From CAYQJL01 sp964573295 (GTDB lineage Bacteria > Eisenbacteria > RBG-16-71-46 > CAIMUX01 > WJJG01), in assembly GCA_964573295.1 (NCBI GenBank), contig CAZNJE010000008.1:1-64000 (forward strand): DNA of 64,000 nt, read 5' to 3'. The notes under the pieces are model-generated. The model worked only from the letters and a program-made list of their open reading frames with translations. It was not told where the DNA came from and ran no database searches. Position 1 is the stretch's first letter. Every line of letters begins with the position of its first letter. This document shows positions 43,811 to 60,276 of the stretch, piece after piece. Made by a program: the position numbers and the translations under genes.

Positions 43811-44236
43811 GAGCGCGCCGCAGCCCGAGCGACCGTGGCGTCATGACCGTAGTGATCGCTCAATCCCGCGAAGCGCGGTGACAGGCCGACGAGGAGCAAG
43901 CGGACCGGGAAGGCGGCTCGACCAGTCTGATTGGACCGGAGCCGTCCTTCCCGGCCGCACTCGACGGCTGGCCAGGAGGCGGAAATCCTCCAACCCCACC
44001 CCTCCCCGATGTCCGTACTCCATAAAGCAATCGCTTTGAAATCCGATTCTTGTACCCAGAAGCAGCTTCGCGGCCGTGCAAGTCATTTGCACGGCCGCTG
44101 AGACATGAAGACGATGACACCACAACAACGCGCACATGAGATTCACCGGCACTCGTGATCGTGGCACTGGATCGGACCGGGCCTGATAGGACGATGAAGC
44201 CACATCCAGGCTGCTTATGGGAGAGGCAAACCTGGC
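43811..44236. other. Intergenic region before the hybrid kinase
   Basis: No gene supported in 426 bases. It contains the strong hairpin at 44070-44098. The rest shows no repeat and no clear promoter; the segment around 44020-44060 is locally A+T-rich and could hold one. Confidence 0.5.
44070..44098 (+). other. Perfect 11-bp hairpin upstream of the hybrid kinase
   Basis: GCGGCCGTGCA-AGTCATT-TGCACGGCCGC: an 11-bp perfect stem and 7-base loop, 138 bases before the kinase ATG and 260 bases after the preceding stop. There is no following T run, so it may be a leader structure or an operator rather than a classic terminator. Confidence 0.7.
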
Positions 44237-49748
<5,512 letters not shown>

Positions 49749-49832
49749 CCGCCGCTCGCGCCGCCGCCTCCCACCCCCACCCCGAACGCTGGCCTACCCT
49801 ACGCCGCGAGCGGGCCCACCCGGCGCCGAGAT

Positions 49833-51239
<1,407 letters not shown>

Positions 51240-51343
51240 GCAGGCTCCTTTCCCCGAGCTGTGGCGAAACATACTCAAACCCACCCATTGTTCGCTCAAA
51301 CCTCCTCCCCGGTCAACGGCGAGAGGCGAGATTGGAGTGGAAC

Positions 51344-51372
51344 TTGACACCTTCCGAGGCCCCTCCTATGCT
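51344..51372 (+). promoter_or_regulatory. Sigma70-like promoter for transketolase
   Basis: Perfect TTGACA (51344-51349), 17-base spacer, TATGCT (51367-51372). It predicts a start near 51379 and a leader of about 53 bases before the GTG start codon. Confidence 0.75.
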
Positions 51373-51431
51373 CCGACTCTTGCCTGAAGGGGGGCCGACT
51401 CCTACCGACCAACCCACAGAAAGGAACAGGT

Positions 51432-53483
51432 GTGAAGCCGATCGACGAACTCTGCATCCATACGATGCGGATCTTGAGTGCTGAAGCCATTCAGAAAGCA
51501 AACTCCGGACATCCGGGAATGCCCATGGGGGCCGCATCCATGGCCTACGTGCTCTGGGCCCGCTTCCTGAAACACAATCCCAAGAAACCGCACTGGCCGG
51601 ACCGGGATCGCTTCATTCTCTCCGCCGGGCACGGATCGATGCTGCTCTACAGCCTGCTTCACCTCACCGGCTATGGTCTTTCACTCGAGGAGATCAAGAA
51701 CTTCCGTCAGCTCGGATCGCGGACCGCGGGCCATCCCGAATATGGGCTGACTCCCGGAGTCGAAATGACCACCGGCCCCCTGGGACAGGGGATGGCCCAC
51801 GCGGTCGGGATGGCCATGGCCGAGCGATACCTGGCCCAGCAGTTCAATCGGCCCGGGCATACGATCGTCGATCACTTCACCTACACGCTGGTGGGCGACG
51901 GCGACCTGATGGAAGGCCTCTCGCAGGAGGTGGTCTCGTTCGCAGGTCACCTGCGCTTGGGCAAGCTCATCTGCCTCTTCGACGACAATAGAATCACGAC
52001 CGAGGGCAGCACCTCGCTCACGACCAGCGACGACGTGGCCGCCCGCTTCCGGGCGTCGCGCTGGCATGTTCAGTCCGTCGCCAGCGAGGACCTCGACGGC
52101 ATTGCCCAGGCCATCGAGGCGGCCCGCACGACCTGGGACGCGCCCTCCCTGATCGCCGTCAGGACCCACATCGCCCACGGCAGTCCGAACAAGCAGGACA
52201 AGTGCGGGGCCCACGGCGCGCCGCTGGGCGAGGACGAGCTGGCGCTCACCAAGGAGGCACTGGGCTGGACGGCGACCGAACCGTTCCACGTTCCGCAGGA
52301 AGTCCGCGAGCACATGCATCGCGCCATCGACGCTGGGGAGGCGGCCGAGACTGAGTGGAATCAGGCCATGGAGCGCTACGCGTCCGAGTACCCCCGCGAG
52401 CGCGTTCGCTGGGACGAGTGGCTGTCAGGCTCGCTCCCGGAGGAGTTGCAGCATGCGCTCCTCACGGCCGGTCCGGCCACCGATCCCATGGCCACCCGCG
52501 TGGCCTCGGGCAAGGCCCTCAACGCCGCGGTCCCAGTCTTGGACAACCTGGTCGGAGGGTCGGCCGATCTGAACGGCTCGACCGGCGTGGTAATCAAGAA
52601 CGCCGGTGTGTACACACCCGGCGAGGCCGCCGGTCCCAACATCTACTTCGGCATCCGCGAGCACGTCATGGCCGCAGCCGTCAATGGAATGGCCCTCCAT
52701 GGCGGGTTGCGGCCCTTCTGCGCTACCTTCCTGGTCTTCAGCGACTATCTGCGGCCCGCGCTGAGGCTGGCGGCCATGATGCAGCTTCCGAGCATCTACA
52801 TCTTCTCCCATGACAGCATCGGCCTGGGCGAGGACGGTCCCACTCACCAGCCGGTCGAGCACCTACCCTCGCTGAGAGCCATACCCGGCCTGACGATCAT
52901 CCGGCCGGCGGACGCTCGGGAGACCTTCGAAGCCTGGGACGTGGCCCTGCGAAACCCAGGCCCGACCGCGCTGATTCTCTCGCGCCAAAAGGTGGCCCCC
53001 CTATCTCGCGATCGTGTCGCGGCAACCGCCTACGACGATCCGTCGGGCGGCGGTCCCACCGGGCTGGGAACGACGGCCGTCGCGCGGGGCGCCTACGTGC
53101 TGTCGGAGGCAGGGATTGCGCGGAGCCGGGCGCCGGAGGTGATTCTGATCGCAACCGGAGCCGAGGTGGGTCTGTGCATTCAAGCACAAGGCGCACTGGA
53201 GGATCAGGGGATCGCCACGCGTGTGGTGAGCATGCCCAGCTGGGAGCTGTTCGAACGTCAGCCCGAGGCCTATCGGGAAGCCGTGCTGCCGCCGCAGGTC
53301 ACCAAGCGGGTCGTGGTGGAAGCCGCGATTCCCCTGGGGTGGGAGCGATATGCCGGTCCGGAGGGGGTCTGCCTCGGCATGAACGGGTTCGGTGTCTCCG
53401 CCCCCTCGGCCGCCCTATTCGAGAAATACGGCTTCACGGCGGAGCGCATCACCGAGGAGGCCGCAAGACTGCTGGACATCTGA
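51432..53483 (+). CDS. tkt: Transketolase
   Basis: A 683-residue thiamine-diphosphate enzyme moving two-carbon ketol units in the pentose phosphate or Calvin-type pathway. The GTG start at 51432 has AAAGGAACAG upstream. The N-terminal domain has SGHPGMPMGAASMAYVLWAR, the LSAGHGSMLLYSLLHLTGY block and the ThDP/Mg motif VGDGDLMEGLSQEVVSFAGH cut at its core. The middle domain has YFGIREHVMAAAVNGMALHG (catalytic Glu) and YIFSHDSIGLGEDGPTHQPVE, shown here by its HDSIG start. The C-terminal domain has VVSMPSWELFERQ. Full length. Confidence 0.96.
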   Translation: MKPIDELCIHTMRILSAEAIQKANSGHPGMPMGAASMAYVLWARFLKHNPKKPHWPDRDRFILSAGHGSMLLYSLLHLTGYGLSLEEIKNFRQLGSRTAGHPEYGLTPGVEMTTGPLGQGMAHAVGMAMAERYLAQQFNRPGHTIVDHFTYTLVGDGDLMEGLSQEVVSFAGHLRLGKLICLFDDNRITTEGSTSLTTSDDVAARFRASRWHVQSVASEDLDGIAQAIEAARTTWDAPSLIAVRTHIAHGSPNKQDKCGAHGAPLGEDELALTKEALGWTATEPFHVPQEVREHMHRAIDAGEAAETEWNQAMERYASEYPRERVRWDEWLSGSLPEELQHALLTAGPATDPMATRVASGKALNAAVPVLDNLVGGSADLNGSTGVVIKNAGVYTPGEAAGPNIYFGIREHVMAAAVNGMALHGGLRPFCATFLVFSDYLRPALRLAAMMQLPSIYIFSHDSIGLGEDGPTHQPVEHLPSLRAIPGLTIIRPADARETFEAWDVALRNPGPTALILSRQKVAPLSRDRVAATAYDDPSGGGPTGLGTTAVARGAYVLSEAGIARSRAPEVILIATGAEVGLCIQAQGALEDQGIATRVVSMPSWELFERQPEAYREAVLPPQVTKRVVVEAAIPLGWERYAGPEGVCLGMNGFGVSAPSAALFEKYGFTAERITEEAARLLDI

Positions 53484-53534
53484 TCCGAAGTCTCCGACGA
53501 TGAGCGCCTGGTCAGAACTTCTGGCCGAGGAATC

Positions 53535-53590
53535 CTGATCACGGCCGACTGATCACGGCCGCCTGATCACGGCCGCCTGATGCGGGCCGC
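53535..53590. repeat. 14-bp tandem repeat after tkt
   Basis: Four copies of ctgatcacggccgc (the last one ctgatgcgggccgc) lie between the transketolase stop and the GNAT remnant. Confidence 0.85.
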
Positions 53591-53709
53591 ATGAGCCGAA
53601 ACTCCCGGCCACCCTCCATACGCAGGCACCGGCGGTCGGATTCTACGAACGCCACGGACTCGCATCGCACGGAGTGCGATTCCCCGAAGCCGAAATCGTC
53701 CATCAGGCT
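53581..53709 (+). pseudogene. C-terminal remnant of a GNAT acetyltransferase
   Basis: Translated in the Nudix frame, this stretch reads ATLHTQAPAVGFYERHGLAS then HGVRFPEAEIVHQAMHK, which is the familiar end of a GNAT domain (QAVGFYERxGF..., EAGIxHxxM). The acetyl-CoA-binding and N-terminal parts are missing; a TGA at 53578 and the 14-bp repeat precede it. Bifunctional GNAT/Nudix proteins are known, so this is probably a decayed or 5'-truncated copy of such a fusion. Confidence 0.7.
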
Positions 53710-54126
53710 ATGCACAAGCAACTTATGTGGCAGAAGACGGTTGCGGGCGTGCCGGTTCGTGCGCGCAAGGTACCTCTGAGCTTGCGGGCATCGCACCTGA
53801 GGATGGGCAACCACTGGGATCTCTTCGGGGGAAAGGCCGAACCCGCTGAGACCGACGAGGAGGCCCTCGTGCGAGAGCTGGACGAAGAGCTGGGCATTCG
53901 GGCCAAACCTGGTCGTTGTTTTGGTGTCCTACTGTATGATGGTCTTCGCGGGAGCCCTTGGTGGCGCTGCCCCGTGTACATCGTATCCTCGTGGTCGGGC
54001 GCGATGCGCCTCAACGAGGAGCACCAGCGCAGCGGATGGTTCACGCCCGAGGAACTGGCCGGCTTACGGCTCTCCCACCGCCGGATCGTCGAACTGGCGA
54101 ATCTGGCAGTGAACATGTTGGCGTGA
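53674..54126 (+). CDS. Nudix hydrolase (MutT-like), probably truncated fusion partner
   Basis: A 150-codon frame with a perfect Nudix box: GGKAEPAETDEEALVRELDE then ELGI fits Gx5Ex7REUxEExGU. The upstream strand VAGVPVRARKVPLSLRASHL matches MutT-type pyrophosphohydrolases; PEELAGLRLSHRRIVELAN forms the C-terminal helix. The start is uncertain: GTG at 53674 lies within GNAT remnant sequence, and ATGs at 53710 and 53725 lack a clear Shine-Dalgarno. A (deoxy)nucleotide-sanitising activity is likely if it is expressed. Confidence 0.75.
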   Translation: MRFPEAEIVHQAMHKQLMWQKTVAGVPVRARKVPLSLRASHLRMGNHWDLFGGKAEPAETDEEALVRELDEELGIRAKPGRCFGVLLYDGLRGSPWWRCPVYIVSSWSGAMRLNEEHQRSGWFTPEELAGLRLSHRRIVELANLAVNMLA

Positions 54127-54284
54127 TTGGGCGTCATAATGGTTGAGGAACCCTCCGCCGTCGGCCACCGTACAGACGGATGATCGACCGGATACCCATA
54201 GATCCCGAGGAGCCCATCCTGATCGGTATGGTTCGTGTTCGTGACAAGACGACCTCACCACCACGACTGGTGAAGTAAGGAACG

Positions 54285-54911
54285 ATGATGGGCCAGTCCC
54301 CCCGGGCACACAGGCGCCGCGGAGTGGCAGCGCGGTCTGTGGCGGATTCGCCGATCCGTCTGGTGGCTGCGTTCGTGACCTTCATGCTCGTCCTCGGAGC
54401 CATCCTCCCTCCCGAGACGCTCGCGTTTGCTCCGAATGCGGGCCCCATCAACCTGTTGGCATCCGGTCCCGAGTCAGGCCCCCGGAATCTGGACCGCAAA
54501 GGCCTGTCCGTAGCCGAAACGGCGGCGGGCGACAGCGGCGAGACGTCCGAGCCGGGCGGCCTGTGGGGCAAACTGCGGCAGAATCCGGTCATCGCCAAGG
54601 TGGCCGGCCTGATCGAGTGGGTCCTCGCCGGGCTGAAACTGCTGTGGGCGATTCCCAAGGCCATCATCCAGGGGGACTCGCGGGCGCTGATCGAGGCCAT
54701 TGGCGAGTTGCTCTCACGGGCGGCGCCGGATACCTCCTCCCAGCAAGAGGCCCCGGCGACTGTCCCGGCACCCTCACCGGCGGACGGACCGGCAAGCCGG
54801 CCGGGCGGCACACCCGGTGCCACGCCGGGCCGCGGACCGGGCCGCGGGTCGGGCAACGGGCCGGATGACGGGCCGGATGGCGCGCCAACGCGGGGTCTGG
54901 GGAGCCGGTAA
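54285..54911 (+). CDS. Hypothetical exported protein with repetitive tail
   Basis: A 208-residue protein that I do not recognise. TAAGGA lies shortly before the ATGATG start. A basic N-region is followed by a hydrophobic core (RLVAAFVTFMLVLGAILPPE) and TLAFA as a likely signal peptide. A helical segment (PVIAKVAGLIEWVLAGLKLL followed by WAIPKAI) could be a membrane-active amphipathic helix. The last 55 residues are Pro/Gly-rich, low in complexity (GRGPGRGSGNGPDDGPDGAP) and derive from short DNA repeats. Convergent with the polB gene. Confidence 0.5.
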   Translation: MMGQSPRAHRRRGVAARSVADSPIRLVAAFVTFMLVLGAILPPETLAFAPNAGPINLLASGPESGPRNLDRKGLSVAETAAGDSGETSEPGGLWGKLRQNPVIAKVAGLIEWVLAGLKLLWAIPKAIIQGDSRALIEAIGELLSRAAPDTSSQQEAPATVPAPSPADGPASRPGGTPGATPGRGPGRGSGNGPDDGPDGAPTRGLGSR

Positions 54912-54953
54912 GCCAGTCTGTGGACGCCGCGACGCCGCGATCGTCATCGCCAC

Positions 54954-57443
54954 CTACAGAAGCCCCAGCTGATCACCCCGCCCCAGGAACTCGTCGAACG
55001 TGCGGCCCACATGCTGGAGGATCGATTCAGCAATTGGGCGAAGCTGTTTCTCCACGTAGTGATCGTAATCGAGCGGAGCGTTCGCATGACCCACCGGCTG
55101 CGGGCCCTCGGTCGTCATGACGTAGGAGATCAAGCGTCCGGGCCGCCCTGGAATCAGCCGCGCCGCCTTGACATGCGGCGGCGTCGTCTTCCCGTACTCG
55201 GCGAGCGGCTTGCGCAGGGCCTTGCGGTAGACGAGATCCCCATCGCGCTCCCCCGCCCGCAACTCGTCGAGGAAGCCCTGCACGAAGGCGTCCACCGATT
55301 CTTCGGAGAAGACCCGGTGGAGCAGCTGGCGCTGGAAGTCCTTGGCCAGGACCGTCCAGTCGCGCCGCACCGACTCGAGGCCGGTGAAGACGATCTCGCG
55401 AGTTCCGCCGCGCTCGATGAGACCCGCATAACGCTTCTTGCTGCCGCCGGCGGTATGCCGGAGGCTGGGCATGAAGAAGCGCAGGTACTGCTTCTCGAAC
55501 TCGAGCAGCAAGTGGCTCTCCATGTCGTACGCCTCTCGAACGTAGCGGTGCAATGCCTCGTTCAGGTCCCGGGCGGCCGCCTGAGCCGTTCGCTCGGCCT
55601 CGCTACTCGAGACGATACCCGAGACGACGAAGACCGAGTCGGTGTCGCCGTAGATCACCTCGTATCCGCGGGCCTCGAACTGCTGTTTGGTCCAGAGCAG
55701 GATCTTCTGGCCGAAGGTGGTGATCGCGTTCGACACGTGCGTGGAGTAGAAACGACACCGCGGCGAGGCCAGCACCCCGTAGAAGGAGTTCATCAGGATC
55801 TTGATCGCCAACGACTCAACCTGATGGCCTTTGCGCTTCGCCTCCAACCGTCTCGGCATCAGAGCCTCCAGGATCTCGGGCAGGATCCCCTCCCCCCGGC
55901 GAAAGCGAACGCCGTTGGGCGCCGTCACGGCCGGACCGTCGGGATCGCCTTTGGCGGCCGTCGCACCCAGCGGGTCGATCTGGAAGGTACGGATGATGCT
56001 GGGATAGAGGCTCTGGTAATCGAACACCCAGACATTGGCGTAGATGCCCGGCGCCGAGTCGAGCACGTACCCACCGATGGCGGCGGGGGACGGTTCGCGG
56101 ACCGCATGGCCTGTCGAGGTGGTGCCCTGACCGGCATCCGACTCCCGAACGCTGGGCGCCACCACGCCGCGGCGGTGTAGCGCGCCGATGTAAAGGAAGT
56201 CGAAGGCGGCGATGCTGGCGGCCACCCGGTCCAGCGGCAGGCCGGTCAGCAACGTGCGCCGCACCGCCAGCGGGATGAGCCGCCGCTTCTCGAGAATGTC
56301 GATCACGAGGCGCGCATCGGTGAGGTTGTAGTCCAGGAACGCCGGCAAGTCCTCCTGGTACAGGCGCTCGATCTCCGCGCCCCGGTCATCACCACTGATC
56401 GTCTTGCCCTCACCGAGCAGCTCACGAGCGGCGGCATCGAGCGCGTAGTGGTCCAGACGGATGAAGGCGCCGCGCAGCAAGTCGATGCCGTCAACCGCCA
56501 CCCGACCGTGGACCGTGGCGCGGCTCGTCATCCAGCTGTCGTCACGCGTCCAGACGCGGCAGGGCAGGTCCGCGCGACCCAGGTGAAACGGAACCCCGCA
56601 TCGAGAGAAAGCTTGCCCGAGCACCCGCAGGTCGAAGTCAATGACGTTCCAGCCGGTCAGGACATCGGGATCGATCTCCCGAACGCGGCGCACCAGGGCT
56701 GCCAGCAGCTCCGGCTCGCCGGGATGTTCGAAGAAGAAACCGCCCTTCTGGCCTTCCTCGGGCAGCGGTCCGCCTGGCGCGCCTTCCGGACGCCGGTAGT
56801 GCACCTCGGCGATCCGTCCGCCTTGCGGCAGACGGCCGAAGAGGGCGAACGAGCGTACGCTTTCGGCCTTGAGGTCGGTTTCGATGTCAAGCGAGAGGAC
56901 GCCGAGCTCGGGTTCGAACTCGGTGGGCAGGAGGGTGGGGTTCTCGTAGATGCGATCGACGCGCCGGCCCGGGCGGAAGTCCCCCTCGATCCCCACTGCT
57001 CCTCGAAGGCCGCGATCGCAGAGGTAGCGCGTCACGAAGGGTAGATCCGCCTCCAGACAGTCGATACCCGCGCCCCGCAAGCGGTCGCGCAGCGGGGGCA
57101 CATCGGGCGGAACCGCGAGAAAGATCTCGGCCGCATCCTCTCCGTCCATCGTCGACCAGGTTTGCGTGCCGAGCCGGGGAAAAGGTCCCGCCACGGTCGG
57201 ACCTTTCGCCGAATCCGCTGGCGGGTCGGATGGCGGGTCGGATGGGCCGGCGCTTTCGCCGCAGGCGGCTTCGAGCAGCGGCTTCGCGCGGGAGAGATCC
57301 TCACGGCGGATGAAGAAGGATGGACGAACCCGGGTGTCACGAACCACGAAGGAGGCGCCTTCGTCGGTGACACCAAAGAGGTGGATCACCGCCCGCCCGC
57401 CCTCGATCATGTAGGTCGGTTGAAGAATGAACCCCCGATCCAC
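54954..57443 (-). CDS. polB: Family B DNA polymerase (Pol II type)
   Basis: An 829-residue DNA polymerase close to bacterial Pol II in length. The GTG start at 57443 has GAGGAGG four to five bases upstream. The 3'-5' exonuclease motifs are present: Exo I LSLDIETDLK, Exo II GWNVIDFDLRVLG and Exo III YNLTDARLVIDIL. Polymerase motifs: A FDYQSLYPSIIRTFQ, B KILMNSFYGVLASPRCRFYS and C YGDTDSVFV. It probably works in translesion synthesis or replication restart, as in E. coli. There is an acidic/Pro insert near residue 70 (DPPSDPPADSAKG). Confidence 0.95.
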   Translation of the reverse strand: MDRGFILQPTYMIEGGRAVIHLFGVTDEGASFVVRDTRVRPSFFIRREDLSRAKPLLEAACGESAGPSDPPSDPPADSAKGPTVAGPFPRLGTQTWSTMDGEDAAEIFLAVPPDVPPLRDRLRGAGIDCLEADLPFVTRYLCDRGLRGAVGIEGDFRPGRRVDRIYENPTLLPTEFEPELGVLSLDIETDLKAESVRSFALFGRLPQGGRIAEVHYRRPEGAPGGPLPEEGQKGGFFFEHPGEPELLAALVRRVREIDPDVLTGWNVIDFDLRVLGQAFSRCGVPFHLGRADLPCRVWTRDDSWMTSRATVHGRVAVDGIDLLRGAFIRLDHYALDAAARELLGEGKTISGDDRGAEIERLYQEDLPAFLDYNLTDARLVIDILEKRRLIPLAVRRTLLTGLPLDRVAASIAAFDFLYIGALHRRGVVAPSVRESDAGQGTTSTGHAVREPSPAAIGGYVLDSAPGIYANVWVFDYQSLYPSIIRTFQIDPLGATAAKGDPDGPAVTAPNGVRFRRGEGILPEILEALMPRRLEAKRKGHQVESLAIKILMNSFYGVLASPRCRFYSTHVSNAITTFGQKILLWTKQQFEARGYEVIYGDTDSVFVVSGIVSSSEAERTAQAAARDLNEALHRYVREAYDMESHLLLEFEKQYLRFFMPSLRHTAGGSKKRYAGLIERGGTREIVFTGLESVRRDWTVLAKDFQRQLLHRVFSEESVDAFVQGFLDELRAGERDGDLVYRKALRKPLAEYGKTTPPHVKAARLIPGRPGRLISYVMTTEGPQPVGHANAPLDYDHYVEKQLRPIAESILQHVGRTFDEFLGRGDQLGLL

Positions 57444-57595
57444 GCTACCTCCTCACTAGGGGCATCCGAATCATACCCGACTGGCCCGGTGTGGCAAACC
57501 GCTAGCGCGCCCGTCCAGGTCGGCTATAGTCCGAAGGTTCCCAGGCTGCCGAGTAGCGCCTGCCCCCGCGGAACCCACGCCCGGAAAGGACGCGC

Positions 57596-60250
57596 ATGAA
57601 AACCACGTTCTCATCCGCTCGGTCTCCCCGTAGCCTCTCGGAGGCCAACCTCGCGATCTCCTTCGTCCTCGGAGCACTCTGCGTCTTGACCCTCGGGTGG
57701 CTTCTCGTCCAACCAGCCCGAGCCGCCGACGATCGCGGCTGGCTAGGGATCTACACCGAACCGGTCGAGGAGTTGCCGCCGCTCGATGCGGCTCAGGGGG
57801 AACGGATTGGCGAAGTCCCTCTGGAGGAGCTGCTTCAGGGCGCAACCTGCGGGCTGCGCGTGACGGCGGTCTTCCCCTTCTCTCCGGCCGAAGAGGGCGG
57901 GATCATGGCAGGCGACATCATCGTCGCCGCGGGCGAGGCCCAATTCGACTGCCCCGCCGCCGAGGCACAGAACCGCTTTCGGAACTCACTCGACGGCCTG
58001 ACCGTGGGCACCCCCTACCCGGTCACCGTGATCCGCGACGAAGTCACCCGGCAGGTACGCTACGCGGACGCCCCAGGTCCGGACGGGCGCACGTTCGAGG
58101 GACAGGGCGCGCTGGATGCCGAAGGTGCCCGCCGCTTCTGGCGGGATCCGGGCATCGTGATCGACAGCCTCGAATCAGGCGAAAGCATCGAGGCCCGGGC
58201 ATGGAAGTCACAGCGCGTGCTCACCTTGCCGGTCGTACTCGGCCTCCGCCCCGAAGCCTCATGGCCGGCGGCGCGCTCGAATGCGGTCATCTACTCTCCG
58301 GCCCAACTTGCGCCGAGCCGGTTCACCCCCCTGGTCTGGGAGTTGTGCGACGCCTTTGGCCTGCGCGCCGACACCGAAGACCTGCTGGACCGGCTGGCCC
58401 GGTGTCACGAACACGCTGATCCCTTCCGCCTGGAGTGCATGACCTACGCCCATCGGGACCCCTTCCGGCTCGAGACTCTGTCGCGCACGATCGCCGACTC
58501 GCTGGCGCGTCCCCGGACGGCCATCGACTTGCTGGCCGCCGCGGCGGCCTACTGGGTGCCCGAACACCGGCTGGCCATGCCCGTCGCACGCCGCCTGCTG
58601 GTTCCGGAGGTGCCGGGCGTGGAGCCGGGCGTGGAGCCGGGCGTGGAGCCGGGTCTAACACCAGCCGGGGCCCCAGCCGGGGGCGGGACGATGAGTCGCC
58701 AGGAACGGATCCGGCCTTTGCTGGACCAGATCTCACAGGTCCTCGGAGAGGCCCGCGTCTGGCACCGCCGTGCCTTCGCCGGACTGACCCGTGAGGAGCG
58801 TGCCTTCCTGGAAAGCCAGCGATGGATCCTGACGGAGGTCTTCGCCGAAGAGGTCTACATCCACTTCGATGAAGACCGTGACCGATTCAACCGCAACTAC
58901 CGCCTGATTCAGATTGCCGAGAAGATCGACTACGGGGCCTTGCTGGAGGCCGCCCTGCGCGTGGCCCTCTTGGCCGATCCCGAATGGGCCATGCACGCCG
59001 GGCGATATGTTCAGGAAGTCTATGCCGATACACTCGAGGCCCCGCTGTTGCTCGACCAGCCCTCCCCCGCGGGGCCCATCGTGCTGGGCGGCCGCGGCTC
59101 GCACTGGTACCGGGATGAGGGCGTCGCCTTCATCCTCGACCTGGGCGGCGATGACCTCTACACCGCCGGCGCGGGCAGCGGTTCGGTGTGGGAGACACCC
59201 TTGTCGGTGTGCATCGACCTGGAAGGCGATGACGCGTACGAGACCACTGAAAACGGGCATCAGGGATGCGGTTGCCTGGGCGTGGGAGGCCTGCTGGATC
59301 TCGAAGGCGACGACCAGTACACCGGTATGCAGTGGGCACAGGGCACAGGTTACCTGGGCATCGGTTGGTTGCATGACATCGCCGGGGACGACCGCTATCG
59401 GGGGCGAACCTTCTGCCAGGGGGTGGGCCTCTTCGGACTGGGCCTGCTGCTCGATGAAGAGGGCGAGGACCGCTTCACGGGCGACGGCCACGTTCAAGCC
59501 GTGGGTCTCGCGAAAGGTATCGGACTGTTGCGCGATGTCGCCGGTGACGATGAATACTACGCCAAGGGCGTCTACCCCACCGGCTATGGCACGCCGGGCA
59601 TTTTCGAAGCCTGGTCGCAGGGGTGCGGCATGGGCTTTCGCACGCTGGCCTCCGGCGGACTCGGGGCGCTACTGGACGGAGGCGGCCGGGACCGCATGGA
59701 AGCCGGCAACTTCTCTCAGGGCGGTGGCTACTACTACGGCTTCGGGCTCCTGCATGCGGGGGGTGTGGCAGACGACACCTACATCGGCTCGCGCTACAAT
59801 CAAGGCTTCTCTGCTCACCAGGCCCTGGGCGCCTTCTTCGAAGACGGTGGAGACGACTTCTACACCACCCGAAACGGTGTTGCACAAGGCCTCGCCTGGG
59901 ACGAGTGCGTGACGCTGTTTCTGGATCAATCCGGCAACGACCACTACCAAGGAGGGCGCTTCTTCTCACACGGCGCCAGTGCGCACAACAGCTTCTGCTT
60001 CTTCATCGATCGTGAGGGCCGCGATCGGTACGACTATGCGTCCGGTCCCGCCCGCGCCGGCGGCAACGATTATCATGGCGGTACGAGTTTCTCACTGTTC
60101 ATCGACGAGGGCGGCGACGAGGACCTCTACGAGTCGAACCGCGCGGCGAACGGCCGCGCCTACCGCCACCCCGAGCACGGGTTCTTCCTCGACCACCGGG
60201 AAACGCTCGAGTGGGCCCGGCCCGCTCAGTTCCAACCGACGCCCGATTGA
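57596..60250 (+). CDS. Exported PDZ protein with D/Y solenoid repeats
   Basis: An 884-residue exported protein. GGAAAGGA lies five bases before the ATG; a TM or signal peptide covers AISFVLGALCVLTLGWLLVQ. A PDZ-like domain occupies about residues 42-155 (LRVTAVFPFSPAEEGGIMAG). A helical middle region contains VEPGVEPGVEPGL from a 12-base repeat. From about 516 to 845 there are about twelve copies of a repeat with two cores, D-x-x-G-D-D-x-Y and Q-G-x-G-x-x-G-x-G-x-L, period about 28-40 residues (for example LLDLEGDDQYTG then QGTGYLGIGWLHD). The regular acidic turns suggest a beta-solenoid and perhaps Ca binding. No catalytic site was recognised. Confidence 0.75.
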   Translation: MKTTFSSARSPRSLSEANLAISFVLGALCVLTLGWLLVQPARAADDRGWLGIYTEPVEELPPLDAAQGERIGEVPLEELLQGATCGLRVTAVFPFSPAEEGGIMAGDIIVAAGEAQFDCPAAEAQNRFRNSLDGLTVGTPYPVTVIRDEVTRQVRYADAPGPDGRTFEGQGALDAEGARRFWRDPGIVIDSLESGESIEARAWKSQRVLTLPVVLGLRPEASWPAARSNAVIYSPAQLAPSRFTPLVWELCDAFGLRADTEDLLDRLARCHEHADPFRLECMTYAHRDPFRLETLSRTIADSLARPRTAIDLLAAAAAYWVPEHRLAMPVARRLLVPEVPGVEPGVEPGVEPGLTPAGAPAGGGTMSRQERIRPLLDQISQVLGEARVWHRRAFAGLTREERAFLESQRWILTEVFAEEVYIHFDEDRDRFNRNYRLIQIAEKIDYGALLEAALRVALLADPEWAMHAGRYVQEVYADTLEAPLLLDQPSPAGPIVLGGRGSHWYRDEGVAFILDLGGDDLYTAGAGSGSVWETPLSVCIDLEGDDAYETTENGHQGCGCLGVGGLLDLEGDDQYTGMQWAQGTGYLGIGWLHDIAGDDRYRGRTFCQGVGLFGLGLLLDEEGEDRFTGDGHVQAVGLAKGIGLLRDVAGDDEYYAKGVYPTGYGTPGIFEAWSQGCGMGFRTLASGGLGALLDGGGRDRMEAGNFSQGGGYYYGFGLLHAGGVADDTYIGSRYNQGFSAHQALGAFFEDGGDDFYTTRNGVAQGLAWDECVTLFLDQSGNDHYQGGRFFSHGASAHNSFCFFIDREGRDRYDYASGPARAGGNDYHGGTSFSLFIDEGGDEDLYESNRAANGRAYRHPEHGFFLDHRETLEWARPAQFQPTPD
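58609..58654. repeat. 12-bp tandem repeat in the PDZ-solenoid gene
   Basis: Four copies of gtggagccgggc (first and last imperfect) encode VEPG repeats. Confidence 0.9.
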
Positions 60251-60276
60251 TACGCTGAGGACACTGGGCGGCGACG

